Source of the DNA: Sedimenticola sp.
Lineage (GTDB): Bacteria > Pseudomonadota > Gammaproteobacteria > Chromatiales > Chromatiaceae
DNA: 40,153 bases
Assembly (NCBI GenBank): GCA_027008705.1
Contig: JALVEB010000045.1
Span: 1-40,153, forward strand
Direction of reading: 5' to 3'
The notes under the pieces are model-generated. The model was not told where the DNA came from and made no database searches. It worked only from the letters and a program-made list of their open reading frames with translations. Made by a program: the position numbers and the translations under genes. Below are positions 24,545 to 33,527 of this stretch, one piece after another; position 1 is the stretch's first letter, and each line of letters begins with the position of its first letter.

Positions 24545-27500
24545 TCATTCCGGCCTTTTCCCGCCCCTGCCGGTGGCGACCATCAGCGCCGGCAGTACGA
24601 ACAGCGTCAGCAAGGTGCTCGAGGCCAATCCGCCGACCACCACGGTGGCGAGCGGACGCTGCACCTCGGAGCCGACGCCGCTGGAAAGCAGCATCGGGAT
24701 CAGGCCGAGCGCGGCGATCGCGGCGGTCATCAATACCGGGCGCAGGCGTGACAAGGCGCCGTTGAACACCGCCTGTCGCAGCGCCTGGCCGGCGGCGCGG
24801 TTGTGGTTGATGGCATTGACCATCACCACGCCGTTGAGCACCGCGACGCCGAACAGCGCGATGAAGCCGATCGATCCGGGTACCGACAGGTATTGGCCGC
24901 TCAGGTAGAGCGCGATGATGCCGCCGATCAGCGCCAGGGGCACGTTGATCATGATCAGCAGCGCCTGGCCGATCGAGTGGAAGGCGAAGTAGAGCAGCAG
25001 GAAGATCAGCCCGAGCGACAGCGGCACCACGATCATCAGGCGGCGCTGGGCGCGTTGCTGGTTCTCGAACTGGCCGCCGAACACCACCGAGTAGCCGGGC
25101 GGCAGGTCGATCTCGTCGGCGATGCGCTGGCGCAGCTCGGCCACCAGTCCGCCCATGTCGCGCTCCTCGACATTGGCCTGGATCACCACGCGGCGCTGCA
25201 CGTCGTCCCGTCGGATCTGGGGCGGGCCGGATTCGATGCGCACGTCGGCGACCTCGCCGAGCCGCACCCAGGCGCCGTTTGCCGAGCGTAATATCAGACG
25301 CCGCAGTTGTTGGACATCGTTGCGGAAGCGTTGCGCGAGACGCACGTTGATGTCGTAGCGCTCGTTGCCATCGATGACCTGGCCGGCATTGGCGCCGCCG
25401 ATGCCGTCGCTGACCAGCGCCATCACCCGCGCCACCGGGATGCCGTGACGCGCCAGCCGCTCGCGTTTCGGACGGATGGTCAGTTGCGCCTCGCCGGCGA
25501 TGGGCTCCATCTCGACATCCCGCGTGCCGTTCACGCGGCGCGCCAGCGCCTCGATCTCCTTGCCTTTCTTCGCGAGCACCGCCAGATCCGGCCCGAACAG
25601 CTTGATCGCGAGTTGCGCCTTGACGCCGGAGAGCAGTTCGTCGACCCGTGTCGCGATCGGCTGAGAGAAGGTGAACAGCAACCCGGGGTGCTCGGACAAG
25701 ACGGCCTCGAAGCGTTGTTGCAGGCTTGCGCGGTCGTGCGCGCTGGTCCATTCATCGACCGGCTTCAGGCCGATGTAGATCTCGATGTTGGAAACCGGCT
25801 CGGGATCACCGCCGACCTCGGCGCGGCCGATGCGGCTGGAGGCGTAGGTGACCTCGGGAAAGCGCATCAGCCGCTCTTCCAGGCGTGAGGCGACCGCCAA
25901 CGCGGTATCCAGGCTGGAAGACGGGGCCAGGGTCACGCGCAGGTTGATGGTGCCTTCCTCGAGCTCGGGCACGAACTCGGTGCCAAGCCGGGGCAGCAAC
26001 GTCAGCGCGCCGATGAACATCGCCAGCGCTGTCAGGATTACCAGCCAGCGGGTTTTCAGCGCCAGCCCGAGGAGCCTGCGGTAGCCCCATTCCAGCGGCG
26101 TGAATACCGGGCTTTCGCGGTGCCGGACCGCCTTGCGGAAGAAGAAGGTGGCCAGCGCCGGAATCACCACCAGAGCGACCACCAGCGAGGCCAGCATCGC
26201 GAGCACGATCGAGATGGCCATCGGCTGGAAGAGCTTGCCCTCCACGCCCTGCAACGCGAACAGCGGCGCGAACACCACGATGATGATGATCACCGCGTAG
26301 AACACCGGTCGGCCGACCTCGCGCGCGGCCTCCTGGATGCGCAGCGGGATGCCGCGCCGGTCATGGGCGCTGTCGTAGGGATCCGGGTCGCCCGGGGCGA
26401 GCCGCACCCGCGCCTCGGCGAGGTGTTCCTCATCGGGCCGGCTCAGGTGCTTGAAGATGTTCTCCATCATCACCACCGAGCCATCGACCATCATGCCGAT
26501 CGCGATCGCCAGTCCGCCCAGCGACATCAGATTGGCCGACAGCCCCCAGTAGCTCATCAACGCCAGCGCCAGGCCGATCGACAGCGGCACCGAGAGCAGC
26601 ACCAGCAGGGTCGCGCGCAGGTTGAGCAGAAACAGCAACAGCACCACCACGATCAGCGCAAAGGCCTCGAGCAGGGCGCGGGTGACGGTATCCACCGCCT
26701 GCTCGACGAGATCGGCCTGGTCATAGAACGGTTCGATGGTGACGCCATCGGGCAGCGCCTGCTGAATCGCCGGCAGACGTGCCTTGATGGCGTCGATGGT
26801 GGCCTTGGTGTTGGCTCCGAGCCGTTTCAGCACGATCCCGGCGACCACCTCGCCGAGATGCTCGGGGCGGCCGTCGGCGCCGCGCCGGGTCATCGTAACC
26901 GCGCCCTGCCGGATCTCGCCGCCGAAGGCGACCTCGGCGACATCGCCGACCTTCACCACCACGCCATCGGCGCTCTTGAGTGGGATTGCGCGGATATCGG
27001 CCAGCCCTTGTTCACCGGAACGCACCCAGCCGATGCCGCGGATCACCAGTTGTTCGGCGCCGCGATCCAGATACCAGCCGCCGGCGTTGCGGTTGTTGGC
27101 TTCGATCGCCTCGACAATGTCGCCGATCTGGATATCGTAGGCGAGCAGGCGGCGCGGATCGACGCGCACCTGGTATTGACGCACCTCGCCACCGAAGGAG
27201 AGCACATCGGTGATGCCATCGACCGGCAGCAACAGCAGCTTGACCACCCAATCGTTCAAGCTGCGCAGGGCGATGGCATCGTACTTCTTGGGATCGTCGG
27301 CGCGCAGGATGTACTGATAGATCTGGCCGAGCCCGGAGGTGTTCGGCCCCATCTCCGGCATACCGACGCCGGCGGGCACTTGGCCGCGGGCGTCTTGCAG
27401 GCGCTCGAACACCAGTTGGCGGGCAAAATAGATATCGGTGCCTTCCTTGAACACCACGGTGATCGATGAAAGCCCGGTCTTCGAGATCGAGCGCACCTCC

Positions 27501-27739
27501 TCGACATCGGGCAGGGCGTACATTACCGCCTCGACCGGGTAGGTGATGAGTTGTTCGACCTCTTCGGCGGCAAGCCCCTCGGCCTCGGTATTGATCTGCA
27601 CCTGCACGTTGGTGACATCGGGGAAGGCGTCCAGGTTCAGCTTCGGGATCAGCAGCGCCGCGGCGGCGAGCACGCCGACCAGGCCGAGCGCGACCAGCAG
27701 GCGGTTGGCGACCGCCCAATCGATGAGTCGGTTGAGCAT
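24545..27739 (-). CDS. czcA: Heavy-metal RND efflux pump, inner-membrane transporter (CzcA/CusA family)
   Basis: The 1064-aa protein is the proton-driven pump of a tripartite metal exporter. It has the RND layout: a helix at 12-31, a large periplasmic loop, a helix block beginning near 355, then the second half in mirror arrangement. The HME signature AIAIGMMVDGSVVMMENIF (411-429) resembles the Cu/Ag (CusA-like) version more than the DFG-type Zn/Co/Cd version, so metal choice is uncertain. The CzcI-like protein at the head of the operon and the His-rich adaptor favour divalent cations. A good AGGAG precedes the start, 9 bases from the adaptor stop. Confidence 0.93.
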   Translation of the reverse strand: MLNRLIDWAVANRLLVALGLVGVLAAAALLIPKLNLDAFPDVTNVQVQINTEAEGLAAEEVEQLITYPVEAVMYALPDVEEVRSISKTGLSSITVVFKEGTDIYFARQLVFERLQDARGQVPAGVGMPEMGPNTSGLGQIYQYILRADDPKKYDAIALRSLNDWVVKLLLLPVDGITDVLSFGGEVRQYQVRVDPRRLLAYDIQIGDIVEAIEANNRNAGGWYLDRGAEQLVIRGIGWVRSGEQGLADIRAIPLKSADGVVVKVGDVAEVAFGGEIRQGAVTMTRRGADGRPEHLGEVVAGIVLKRLGANTKATIDAIKARLPAIQQALPDGVTIEPFYDQADLVEQAVDTVTRALLEAFALIVVVLLLFLLNLRATLLVLLSVPLSIGLALALMSYWGLSANLMSLGGLAIAIGMMVDGSVVMMENIFKHLSRPDEEHLAEARVRLAPGDPDPYDSAHDRRGIPLRIQEAAREVGRPVFYAVIIIIVVFAPLFALQGVEGKLFQPMAISIVLAMLASLVVALVVIPALATFFFRKAVRHRESPVFTPLEWGYRRLLGLALKTRWLVILTALAMFIGALTLLPRLGTEFVPELEEGTINLRVTLAPSSSLDTALAVASRLEERLMRFPEVTYASSRIGRAEVGGDPEPVSNIEIYIGLKPVDEWTSAHDRASLQQRFEAVLSEHPGLLFTFSQPIATRVDELLSGVKAQLAIKLFGPDLAVLAKKGKEIEALARRVNGTRDVEMEPIAGEAQLTIRPKRERLARHGIPVARVMALVSDGIGGANAGQVIDGNERYDINVRLAQRFRNDVQQLRRLILRSANGAWVRLGEVADVRIESGPPQIRRDDVQRRVVIQANVEERDMGGLVAELRQRIADEIDLPPGYSVVFGGQFENQQRAQRRLMIVVPLSLGLIFLLLYFAFHSIGQALLIMINVPLALIGGIIALYLSGQYLSVPGSIGFIALFGVAVLNGVVMVNAINHNRAAGQALRQAVFNGALSRLRPVLMTAAIAALGLIPMLLSSGVGSEVQRPLATVVVGGLASSTLLTLFVLPALMVATGRGGKRPE

Positions 27740-27748
27740 GGCCTTCTC

Positions 27749-28912
27749 CTAATGGTTGTGGACGGCGAAGCCGGTCTTCGCCAGCTCCGACTGAACGAAG
27801 AACGCGCCGTCGACGACGACGCGGACGCCGGCCTCGATGCCGTCGATCAGCGCACGCCCGCCGAGCTGGCGCGTGACGCGCACCTCGCGCGGCTCGAACT
27901 CGCCCGGCTCGACCTCCAGATACAACTGCCAATCGCCATCCGGGCCGCGCATCAGCGCGCGCAAGGGCACGCTGAGCACCGGGTCGCCATGGCGGTCGCT
28001 GTCGATCGCGACCTCGACGAATTGGCCCGGATGCAGGCGGTCGTTGGGGTTGTCCAACGACAGTCGCACGCCCAGGGTGCGTGTGGTCTCGTCCAGCTTG
28101 TGATGGATCTGGATCACTTTCGCCGGCAACCAGCCTTGATCCACGCGCACGCGCGCGGCGGCGCCGACGCGGATCCTCTCCAGCCAGCGAGGCTCGATGC
28201 GCGCCTCGACCCACAGCCTGGATTCATCGCTGATCTCGAACAACACCTGGCCCGGTTCGGCCCGCTGGCCGACGACGAAGTCATCGCGGATCACCGTGCC
28301 GGCCTGGGGCGCGAGCAACTCGAAGCGGCCATCGGCAAGGCTGGTCTTGCCGCCGCGCGCGAGCCGGTCGGCCTGTTTCCGGGTCATGCCATAGGCCAAC
28401 AGCCGCGCGCGCGCCTGCTGGTAAGCGACGCGGCTTTCCAGATAGCGCCGCGCCGAGACCACCTTCTTGCCGAGTTTGCGCACGCGCTGCCATTCGCGCG
28501 CGGCGACCAGAAACTGGCCCTGAGCCTCGGCCATCTCGACGCTCGATAGTGTGACCAGCGGTTGGCCCACATTCACGCGGTCGCCAAGATGCGCGTGGCG
28601 GGCGATGATCTGCGCGGCGATACGTGGCGTCACCAGGCTTGTGGCATAGGCGTTCAGGCGGATCTCGCCGGGCGCCTCGATCTGCTCGGCGAGCGGGCGT
28701 GGCGTCAGTACCTCCACGCGGATGCCGGCGGCGCGTTGTTGTCTGGCATCCAGATGCACGCGGTTTTCATCTTCGTGATCGTGCTCCTGTTCGCCGCCGG
28801 CTTCCTGATGGTTGCCCTCAGCCGCAGAATGAGCCTGTTCCCGGGCCGCCAGCGGCAGGCCGAGTGGTAGCGCGAGTAACAGCGCAAGCAGGGGGGAAGG
28901 TTGTATGTTCAT
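27749..28912 (-). CDS. czcB: Periplasmic adaptor of metal RND efflux (CzcB family)
   Basis: The 387-aa adaptor links the inner-membrane pump to the outer-membrane channel. After a signal peptide (MNIQPSPLLALLLALPLG...), residues 25-50 are rich in His and Glu (HDHEDENRVHLD), a metal-binding segment as in CzcB. The lipoyl halves are LVTPRIAAQIIARHAHLGDRV and LLAPQAGTVIRDDFVVGQ, flanking a helical hairpin. A beta-barrel domain follows. The ATG at 28912 overlaps the stop of czcC as ATGA. A longer reading frame to 28951 exists but lies inside czcC. The C-terminal HNH ending is short and probably unstructured. Confidence 0.92.
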   Translation of the reverse strand: MNIQPSPLLALLLALPLGLPLAAREQAHSAAEGNHQEAGGEQEHDHEDENRVHLDARQQRAAGIRVEVLTPRPLAEQIEAPGEIRLNAYATSLVTPRIAAQIIARHAHLGDRVNVGQPLVTLSSVEMAEAQGQFLVAAREWQRVRKLGKKVVSARRYLESRVAYQQARARLLAYGMTRKQADRLARGGKTSLADGRFELLAPQAGTVIRDDFVVGQRAEPGQVLFEISDESRLWVEARIEPRWLERIRVGAAARVRVDQGWLPAKVIQIHHKLDETTRTLGVRLSLDNPNDRLHPGQFVEVAIDSDRHGDPVLSVPLRALMRGPDGDWQLYLEVEPGEFEPREVRVTRQLGGRALIDGIEAGVRVVVDGAFFVQSELAKTGFAVHNH

Positions 28913-30129
28913 TGGGTTTCTCTCCCGGATGCGGCCAGCCATTCGCTCCACGCCGCCCAGCGCTCGCCGCGCAGTTCGATGGCGGCGATGCGGGTGGCCA
29001 GCGTCTGCTGAACCTGAATCAAATAGTCACTGGTATTCATCTCACCGGCGCGCCATTGGCGTTCGAGCAGGCGGAATCGTCGTTTCAGGCTGCTCAGACC
29101 GGTGTCTCGCCATTGGCGCCAGGCGCCATCGAGGATCTTCCAGGATGCGCGCGCGGCGTGGAGACGGGAAAGCAGGGCGCGGCGGCGCTGGTGGGCGTTT
29201 TGCTCGGCGGCCAGCGCCTTGAAAGCGGCGGCATCGACCTCGGCGCGGAAATCGTTGCGCAGGTTCAACGGAAGCGACAAGGACAACGCCAGCAGGTCGT
29301 CGCCGGCCTCGCGACCGGCGGATATCCCGAATGTCGGATCAGCCTTGCGCGTGGCATCGGCAACGCGCGCCTCGCGCCGCGCGAGCCATGCCTCGGCCAG
29401 CGCCGCGCGTACCGCTGGATGATGATCGGCCAATGCCGCAAGGTCGAGCGCCTTGCCCGCTCCGCCGGCGGGCGGTTGGGGCATGCGCATCCGTTGTGGC
29501 AGTGGCGCGCCGGCCAGCGTCTGAAAATCACGCTCCGCGGTGATGCGTGCGGTCTCGCGGGTGGCGCGTTGCATCCGCGCCTGGGCCAACGACAAGCGCG
29601 CCAGGCCCAACTCGGTCGGTGCGATGTCGCCGGCCCGCAGCCGCTGTTGGGCAAGATCCGTGAAACGGCGCATCAAGTGCTCGCGGCGGGTTGCCAAGGT
29701 GACGATCTCGCGTTGCGTGACGACCCGGCCGAGCGCGGCGAACAGCTCGGCGCGCAGGCGCAGTCGCAGCTCGTCCAGCCGGGCTTGCGCCACGGACAGA
29801 CGGGCTTCGGCAGCCGCTTCGAGCGCGCCGCGCTTGTCGTGCCAGTCCAGGGTCTGGCTGAGGCCGAGGCGGAGTGTATCGATATCGGTGCGTTCGGCCT
29901 CGACCGTCAGTTCGGGGTTGTTCAATGGCAAGCCCGCGCCGCGAAGGTGCGCGCGGGCCGCTTCCAGTGCCGCCTCGGCGGCGCGGATCTCGGGATGGGA
30001 TTGCAGCGCGCGGGATACGATCGCCGCGGCCTCGGCGTCGCCATTCGGCTCGGCCAGTACGGAATGCGCCAGCAGCGCGCACAGCGCCAGGCACGGGCGC
30101 CACCAGGCGCCGGTATGGGATATAGACAT
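28909..30129 (-). CDS. czcC: Outer-membrane TolC-family factor (CzcC-like)
   Basis: The 406-aa protein is the outer-membrane exit duct of the metal pump. A signal peptide precedes AEPNGDAEAA (cleavage near residue 27). Two OEP repeats follow: HPEIRAAEAALEAARAHLRGAGLPLNNPEL and HHPAVRAALAEAWLARREARVADATRKADPTF, which mark the paired helical halves. An AGGAAG lies about seven bases upstream of the ATG at 30129. The reading frame extends further upstream but the signal peptide fixes the start. It is co-transcribed with the adaptor, 61 bases after the CzcI-like stop. Confidence 0.92.
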   Translation of the reverse strand: MSISHTGAWWRPCLALCALLAHSVLAEPNGDAEAAAIVSRALQSHPEIRAAEAALEAARAHLRGAGLPLNNPELTVEAERTDIDTLRLGLSQTLDWHDKRGALEAAAEARLSVAQARLDELRLRLRAELFAALGRVVTQREIVTLATRREHLMRRFTDLAQQRLRAGDIAPTELGLARLSLAQARMQRATRETARITAERDFQTLAGAPLPQRMRMPQPPAGGAGKALDLAALADHHPAVRAALAEAWLARREARVADATRKADPTFGISAGREAGDDLLALSLSLPLNLRNDFRAEVDAAAFKALAAEQNAHQRRRALLSRLHAARASWKILDGAWRQWRDTGLSSLKRRFRLLERQWRAGEMNTSDYLIQVQQTLATRIAAIELRGERWAAWSEWLAASGRETQ

Positions 30130-30190
30130 GATCTGACTTCCTGAAGGTGACAACAGGCCGCGCGCAAGCACGCGGCGAACGACAGGAAAA

Positions 30191-30511
30191 TCAGATAATG
30201 GGAGGACGGAACGGCGTGGCGGAGAAGAACGAAATCCGTGGCGCGTGGCGGACCACGCGTGGAGTCGAAGCGCGTGGAATCCGTGGTGCCTCCAGCGCGC
30301 GGCCAAGGCCCAGCAGATGCGCGGAGCCGTGACAGCAGTGATCGCAGTCCGGCCCGGCACCGCCGTCGGCATGATGCGCGTCGCCGCCGGCGTCGACCTG
30401 CATCAGTGGATCGAAGCCGACGCCGCCCAGGCCATGCAGATCGGCGGCCAACGCCCACCCGTAACCGAGTAGCGAGGCAACCAACCAGATAAGAATCAGG
30501 CAACGGCGCAT
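30191..30511 (-). CDS. Small His/Cys-rich CzcI-like periplasmic protein
   Basis: The 106-aa protein has a signal-peptide-like helix (LILIWLVASLLGYGWALAA) then a mature part carrying DCDHCCHGSAH (55-65), a plausible metal-binding cluster, and an end rich in Pro (FFSATPFRPPII). CzcI-type proteins occupy the same place, first in czc operons, and are thought to act in regulation or metal presentation. This call rests on position and composition, not on strong similarity. The ATG at 30511 is chosen because upstream in-frame codons have no signal-peptide character and the promoter at 30543-30571 would start the transcript just before it. Confidence 0.65.
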   Translation of the reverse strand: MRRCLILIWLVASLLGYGWALAADLHGLGGVGFDPLMQVDAGGDAHHADGGAGPDCDHCCHGSAHLLGLGRALEAPRIPRASTPRVVRHAPRISFFSATPFRPPII

Positions 30512-30542
30512 GGAATGAGTTCTTCGACTGCGTGATCCCAAC

Positions 30543-30571
30543 AATCTAGTGGAGCGCGTCGGCTTAGTCAA
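30543..30571 (-). promoter_or_regulatory. Sigma-70 promoter of the czc-like efflux operon
   Basis: Read on the minus strand, TTGACT (30571-30566), a 17-bp spacer and TAGATT (30548-30543) make a near-consensus promoter. Transcription should begin near 30536, about 25 bases before the CzcI-like ATG. The spacer is 17 bp, not the stretched 19-20 bp of MerR-controlled promoters. No operator dyad was recognised. Confidence 0.7.
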
Positions 30572-30753
30572 TCGGCAGCGTCCGTGAGGGCTGGGGCAAT
30601 CGCGCTTGACTTCGCTTGACGTTTCCTGCTTTCGAAGGCTTAGCGCTGTTGCCCTGCCCACCACGCTGGGCTCATGCTCCTATGGAAAAAACGCTGCAGG
30701 TCGGTTCAGGTACCGCGGAACTGGCTGCGACGGTGCCGCGCAATTGCGCCGCC

Positions 30754-30783
30754 GCCCGATCCGTTGCGCTTGATCGGGGCTAC
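30754..30783 (-). repeat. REP-like palindrome B
   Basis: On the minus strand GTAG at 30783-30780 is followed by CCCCGATC...GGATCGGGC. It matches palindrome A in 28 of 30 positions. Its TAG is the stop codon of the 823-residue gene, so the repeat abuts and completes that gene's 3' end. Confidence 0.6.
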
Positions 30784-33251
30784 CTTGGCAGCATGAGCCT
30801 GCGAACGCGGGTGGCCACGGTGCTGCCGGCGATCGGGTTGAAGCCACATGCCACTGGCAACAGCGGCAACAAGGAGTCCAGAAAGGTGTTGATCGCCCAT
30901 AGGAAGAGGAACGCAAAAGGCGATATGCACATGGCGGCTCCAAGGAAGAGCGGGATCACCGTGATCACGGCTTCCACCAGGCCGACGATGGTGCTGGCAA
31001 GACCGAGTCGCAGGAGTTCCCAAATCACCTGACAACGCGTTGGGTCGCAGGTCATGATCCAGTAGATCAGGAGGCCGGCGCCGATCAAGAGCAGAAACGC
31101 GCCGAACAACAGCATCAAACCGCCGCAGGCGGGACAGCTGCCGAAATAGATGAACACGATGCCGGCGATGAGCAGCGCCTGCCAGATCATCGGTAACAGT
31201 TTCCCGCACCGGGTCGGCCGACAGGTGAAGAACCACAGGGAGAGCAAGCCGAGCAGCATGACGGACAAAGCGCCGATCACCCAAGGAGTGATCGTCACGG
31301 CGACCGCGATGGCCGCGGGTGCTACCAGCACCTGCGGGCAACTTTGGATCGCCACCGCGATCGTGAGCAACCCAAACACGATCAGAACCAGCAGGCTCAG
31401 GAGTTCACAGCAACTTCGGAATACGAAACGATCGCACACGTCGAGGGTCCGCGACAGGGTGATCGGATTACAGTCGGCGCGCGACACGGTTGCGCTCATG
31501 GTGGTGCCAGCCTGTACTTCCGCGCAGGAAACGGAGGACGCGGTTACGCCGGCCGTTCGCACCGTGCCGTTGCCGATGGCCATGCCATCGCGCATCCATT
31601 CGGTGTGATCGGCATCGACGCCCTCACCGGATACGGCGAAGGTGTAGGTACCGGGCACGACGCAGGCGTCGGCATCGACTGGGACGCCGTTGCTGTCGAC
31701 AACCGTCATGACTAGATTGTCGGGACATATGCAGGCTTCGAGCGTTACCGCCGCGCTGATCGCGACGCAGCCCGGTGCGTCTGCCGTGGCCGTAATCGTA
31801 ATCGTTTCGCTTTCAGCCAGAGAATACAGAAAGCTCCTATTCAGTTCGCCCGACTGGACCTCGGCTTGGCCATTCCCATTCCTGTCGAGAGACCAGGAAT
31901 AGTCGTACTGCGCGCCGGTTGGTTCGATTACCGTGATGCGGTAGCGGCCTGGCGGCAGGCATTCCGTCTCCCCGGGATTCACCGACTCCGTACTGCCTTC
32001 GGGATCGATGCGTTCGATGCTCAGCGCCATTCGAACCGGGCACTCGGTACAGGCCGCAAGGGTCACGGCGCCCGACGCCGGTGGGCAATCCCCGATGGAA
32101 GCGGTGTAGGAGACCGTGATTTCGTTGCCTTCATCGAGTGTGGTTTCGAAGCTGTCGGAGTCGCCGATCTGAGCGTGGACTCCGTCCACGCTGAAAACGT
32201 ATTCGTACCCCTCGGCGTCGGGCGCCGTGATGCGAATGCGGTAAGTGCCGGGGGCGAGACAGGCTGCCGTCTCGGGATCGACCGTTTGAAAACGGCCGCC
32301 CGCCACCATCCGGGCGACCACGATCTCGATTTCATCCGGGCAGGGTTCGGTCGGGCAGGGTGGAACCTCGAAACTCACCGAGTCGCCTGTGCATCCGATC
32401 GTGCCGAGTTCCACCGTGGCGGTGTATGCGCTCGAATCGAGGGGATCGGCCGGATACTCATGCACAATCGTCAATGAATCGCCGGGAAAGAACAGGCCTG
32501 AACTTTGGCCATCGCCGAAATCCCACGACCAGGACGATTGGGGCTCGCCGGAAAAACTCACCGTGAGTTCGATGGCGCGCATTCCACCCACGCATTCGCC
32601 TGGCGTCCCCGCGCTCACCGAGACGCTGGGGCACTCGGGCTCCGCGGGACAGTGTGGAATCGGGATGGTTGCGCTGTCGCCCGTGCAGCCGAGCGCGCCC
32701 ACCTGTAGCGTTGCGGTGTACTGCAAATCGTTCTCGGAGTCGGCGGGGTAGGCGTGTTGAATGTCTTGCGACTGACCGGGGAACTGCAAACCGGAACCGC
32801 TGCCGTCGCCAAAGTCCCAGGCCCATGCGACCGCGGGACCGTCGCCGAAGTCGACGCTCAGCGTGACCGTGCGCGTGCCGTCCACGCAGGGTCCGGGGGT
32901 GCCGGCGCTTACCGTGACCGTCGGGCATTCGGGTTGCTTGTCGGGTCGACAGGGTAAAGCCGCCACGTCGAAGCCATCCTTACAATCCTGATTGTTCTGG
33001 CAGAACGCTTCTACCTTTAGCGGTTCGCCACATCGAATCTCGTCGTTAAAATGCGTTCCATGCGTAAACGTCACGCTCCACCGTCCCGTGTCCGCATCGA
33101 CTTCCGAGGTCAGCGGGCCGGCTCCATTCGCAATCACTACGACGTTGCGGCAATCGGTGGCGCTGCCTGATACGGTCAGGTTGAGAGGAATATTGCCGGA
33201 TGATGAGGATGTCCCGAGAACCGAGGCGGGATCGATAATGATTGTGCACAT
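30780..33251 (-). CDS. 823-aa PKD/Ig-repeat protein with Cys-rich multi-pass C-terminal membrane domain (unrecognised family)
   Basis: I cannot place this in a named family. In order: an N-terminal domain (1-103) with several Cys and no signal peptide; two tandem PKD-like domains (about 108-201, 206-300) with WAWDFGDG and WSWDFGDG and repeated GCTGDS; three further tandem Ig-like units (about 304-401, 404-507, 509-606) each with an APGTYRI/PPGRYRI/VPGTYTF motif and bounded by Cys; then five or six membrane helices (613-800). The membrane part repeats TCRPTRC (676-682) and TCDPTRC (734-740), suggesting an internal duplication. GGAGGAG lies nine bases before the ATG. GC content looks lower than in neighbours. 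PKD domains usually mediate extracellular adhesion or polysaccharide binding, so a surface or adhesion role is only inference. Confidence 0.8.
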   Translation of the reverse strand: MCTIIIDPASVLGTSSSSGNIPLNLTVSGSATDCRNVVVIANGAGPLTSEVDADTGRWSVTFTHGTHFNDEIRCGEPLKVEAFCQNNQDCKDGFDVAALPCRPDKQPECPTVTVSAGTPGPCVDGTRTVTLSVDFGDGPAVAWAWDFGDGSGSGLQFPGQSQDIQHAYPADSENDLQYTATLQVGALGCTGDSATIPIPHCPAEPECPSVSVSAGTPGECVGGMRAIELTVSFSGEPQSSWSWDFGDGQSSGLFFPGDSLTIVHEYPADPLDSSAYTATVELGTIGCTGDSVSFEVPPCPTEPCPDEIEIVVARMVAGGRFQTVDPETAACLAPGTYRIRITAPDAEGYEYVFSVDGVHAQIGDSDSFETTLDEGNEITVSYTASIGDCPPASGAVTLAACTECPVRMALSIERIDPEGSTESVNPGETECLPPGRYRITVIEPTGAQYDYSWSLDRNGNGQAEVQSGELNRSFLYSLAESETITITATADAPGCVAISAAVTLEACICPDNLVMTVVDSNGVPVDADACVVPGTYTFAVSGEGVDADHTEWMRDGMAIGNGTVRTAGVTASSVSCAEVQAGTTMSATVSRADCNPITLSRTLDVCDRFVFRSCCELLSLLVLIVFGLLTIAVAIQSCPQVLVAPAAIAVAVTITPWVIGALSVMLLGLLSLWFFTCRPTRCGKLLPMIWQALLIAGIVFIYFGSCPACGGLMLLFGAFLLLIGAGLLIYWIMTCDPTRCQVIWELLRLGLASTIVGLVEAVITVIPLFLGAAMCISPFAFLFLWAINTFLDSLLPLLPVACGFNPIAGSTVATRVRRLMLPR

Positions 33252-33398
33252 AATGTTTTACTCCTCCACGGCGCCATGCCATCCGGGCAGCCGGTTGATT
33301 CTATGGCAAAGGCAACAGCGCTGAATGCGGTCGTAAAACTAATGGACACGGTATTTTCATATTAACCGCCAAAATGCGCCCCTTATATTTTCCATGAT

Positions 33399-33427
33399 TT
33401 GACAGGGGACTCTCTCTTTGCTCTATC
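33399..33427 (+). promoter_or_regulatory. Candidate promoter in the 33252-34468 gene-poor stretch
   Basis: A perfect TTGACA at 33399-33404 is followed after 17 bases by TCTATC, a poor -10. If used, it would transcribe the short reading frame at 33528-33677. Evidence is the -35 only. Confidence 0.25.
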
Positions 33428-33527
33428 TCTTAATAATGATTTGTAGACCATAAATCGGAGGCGCGCCATGTGATCCGAGTTGTGACTCGTTTCGGCTCTG
33501 GGTCACGCACGCAAGGAACGGTCTCAG

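Noticed and set aside
33464-33474. Start-stop ATGTGA preceded by GGAGG
   Set aside because: A minimal start-stop element is possible, but a single 11-bp match is not distinguishable from chance.
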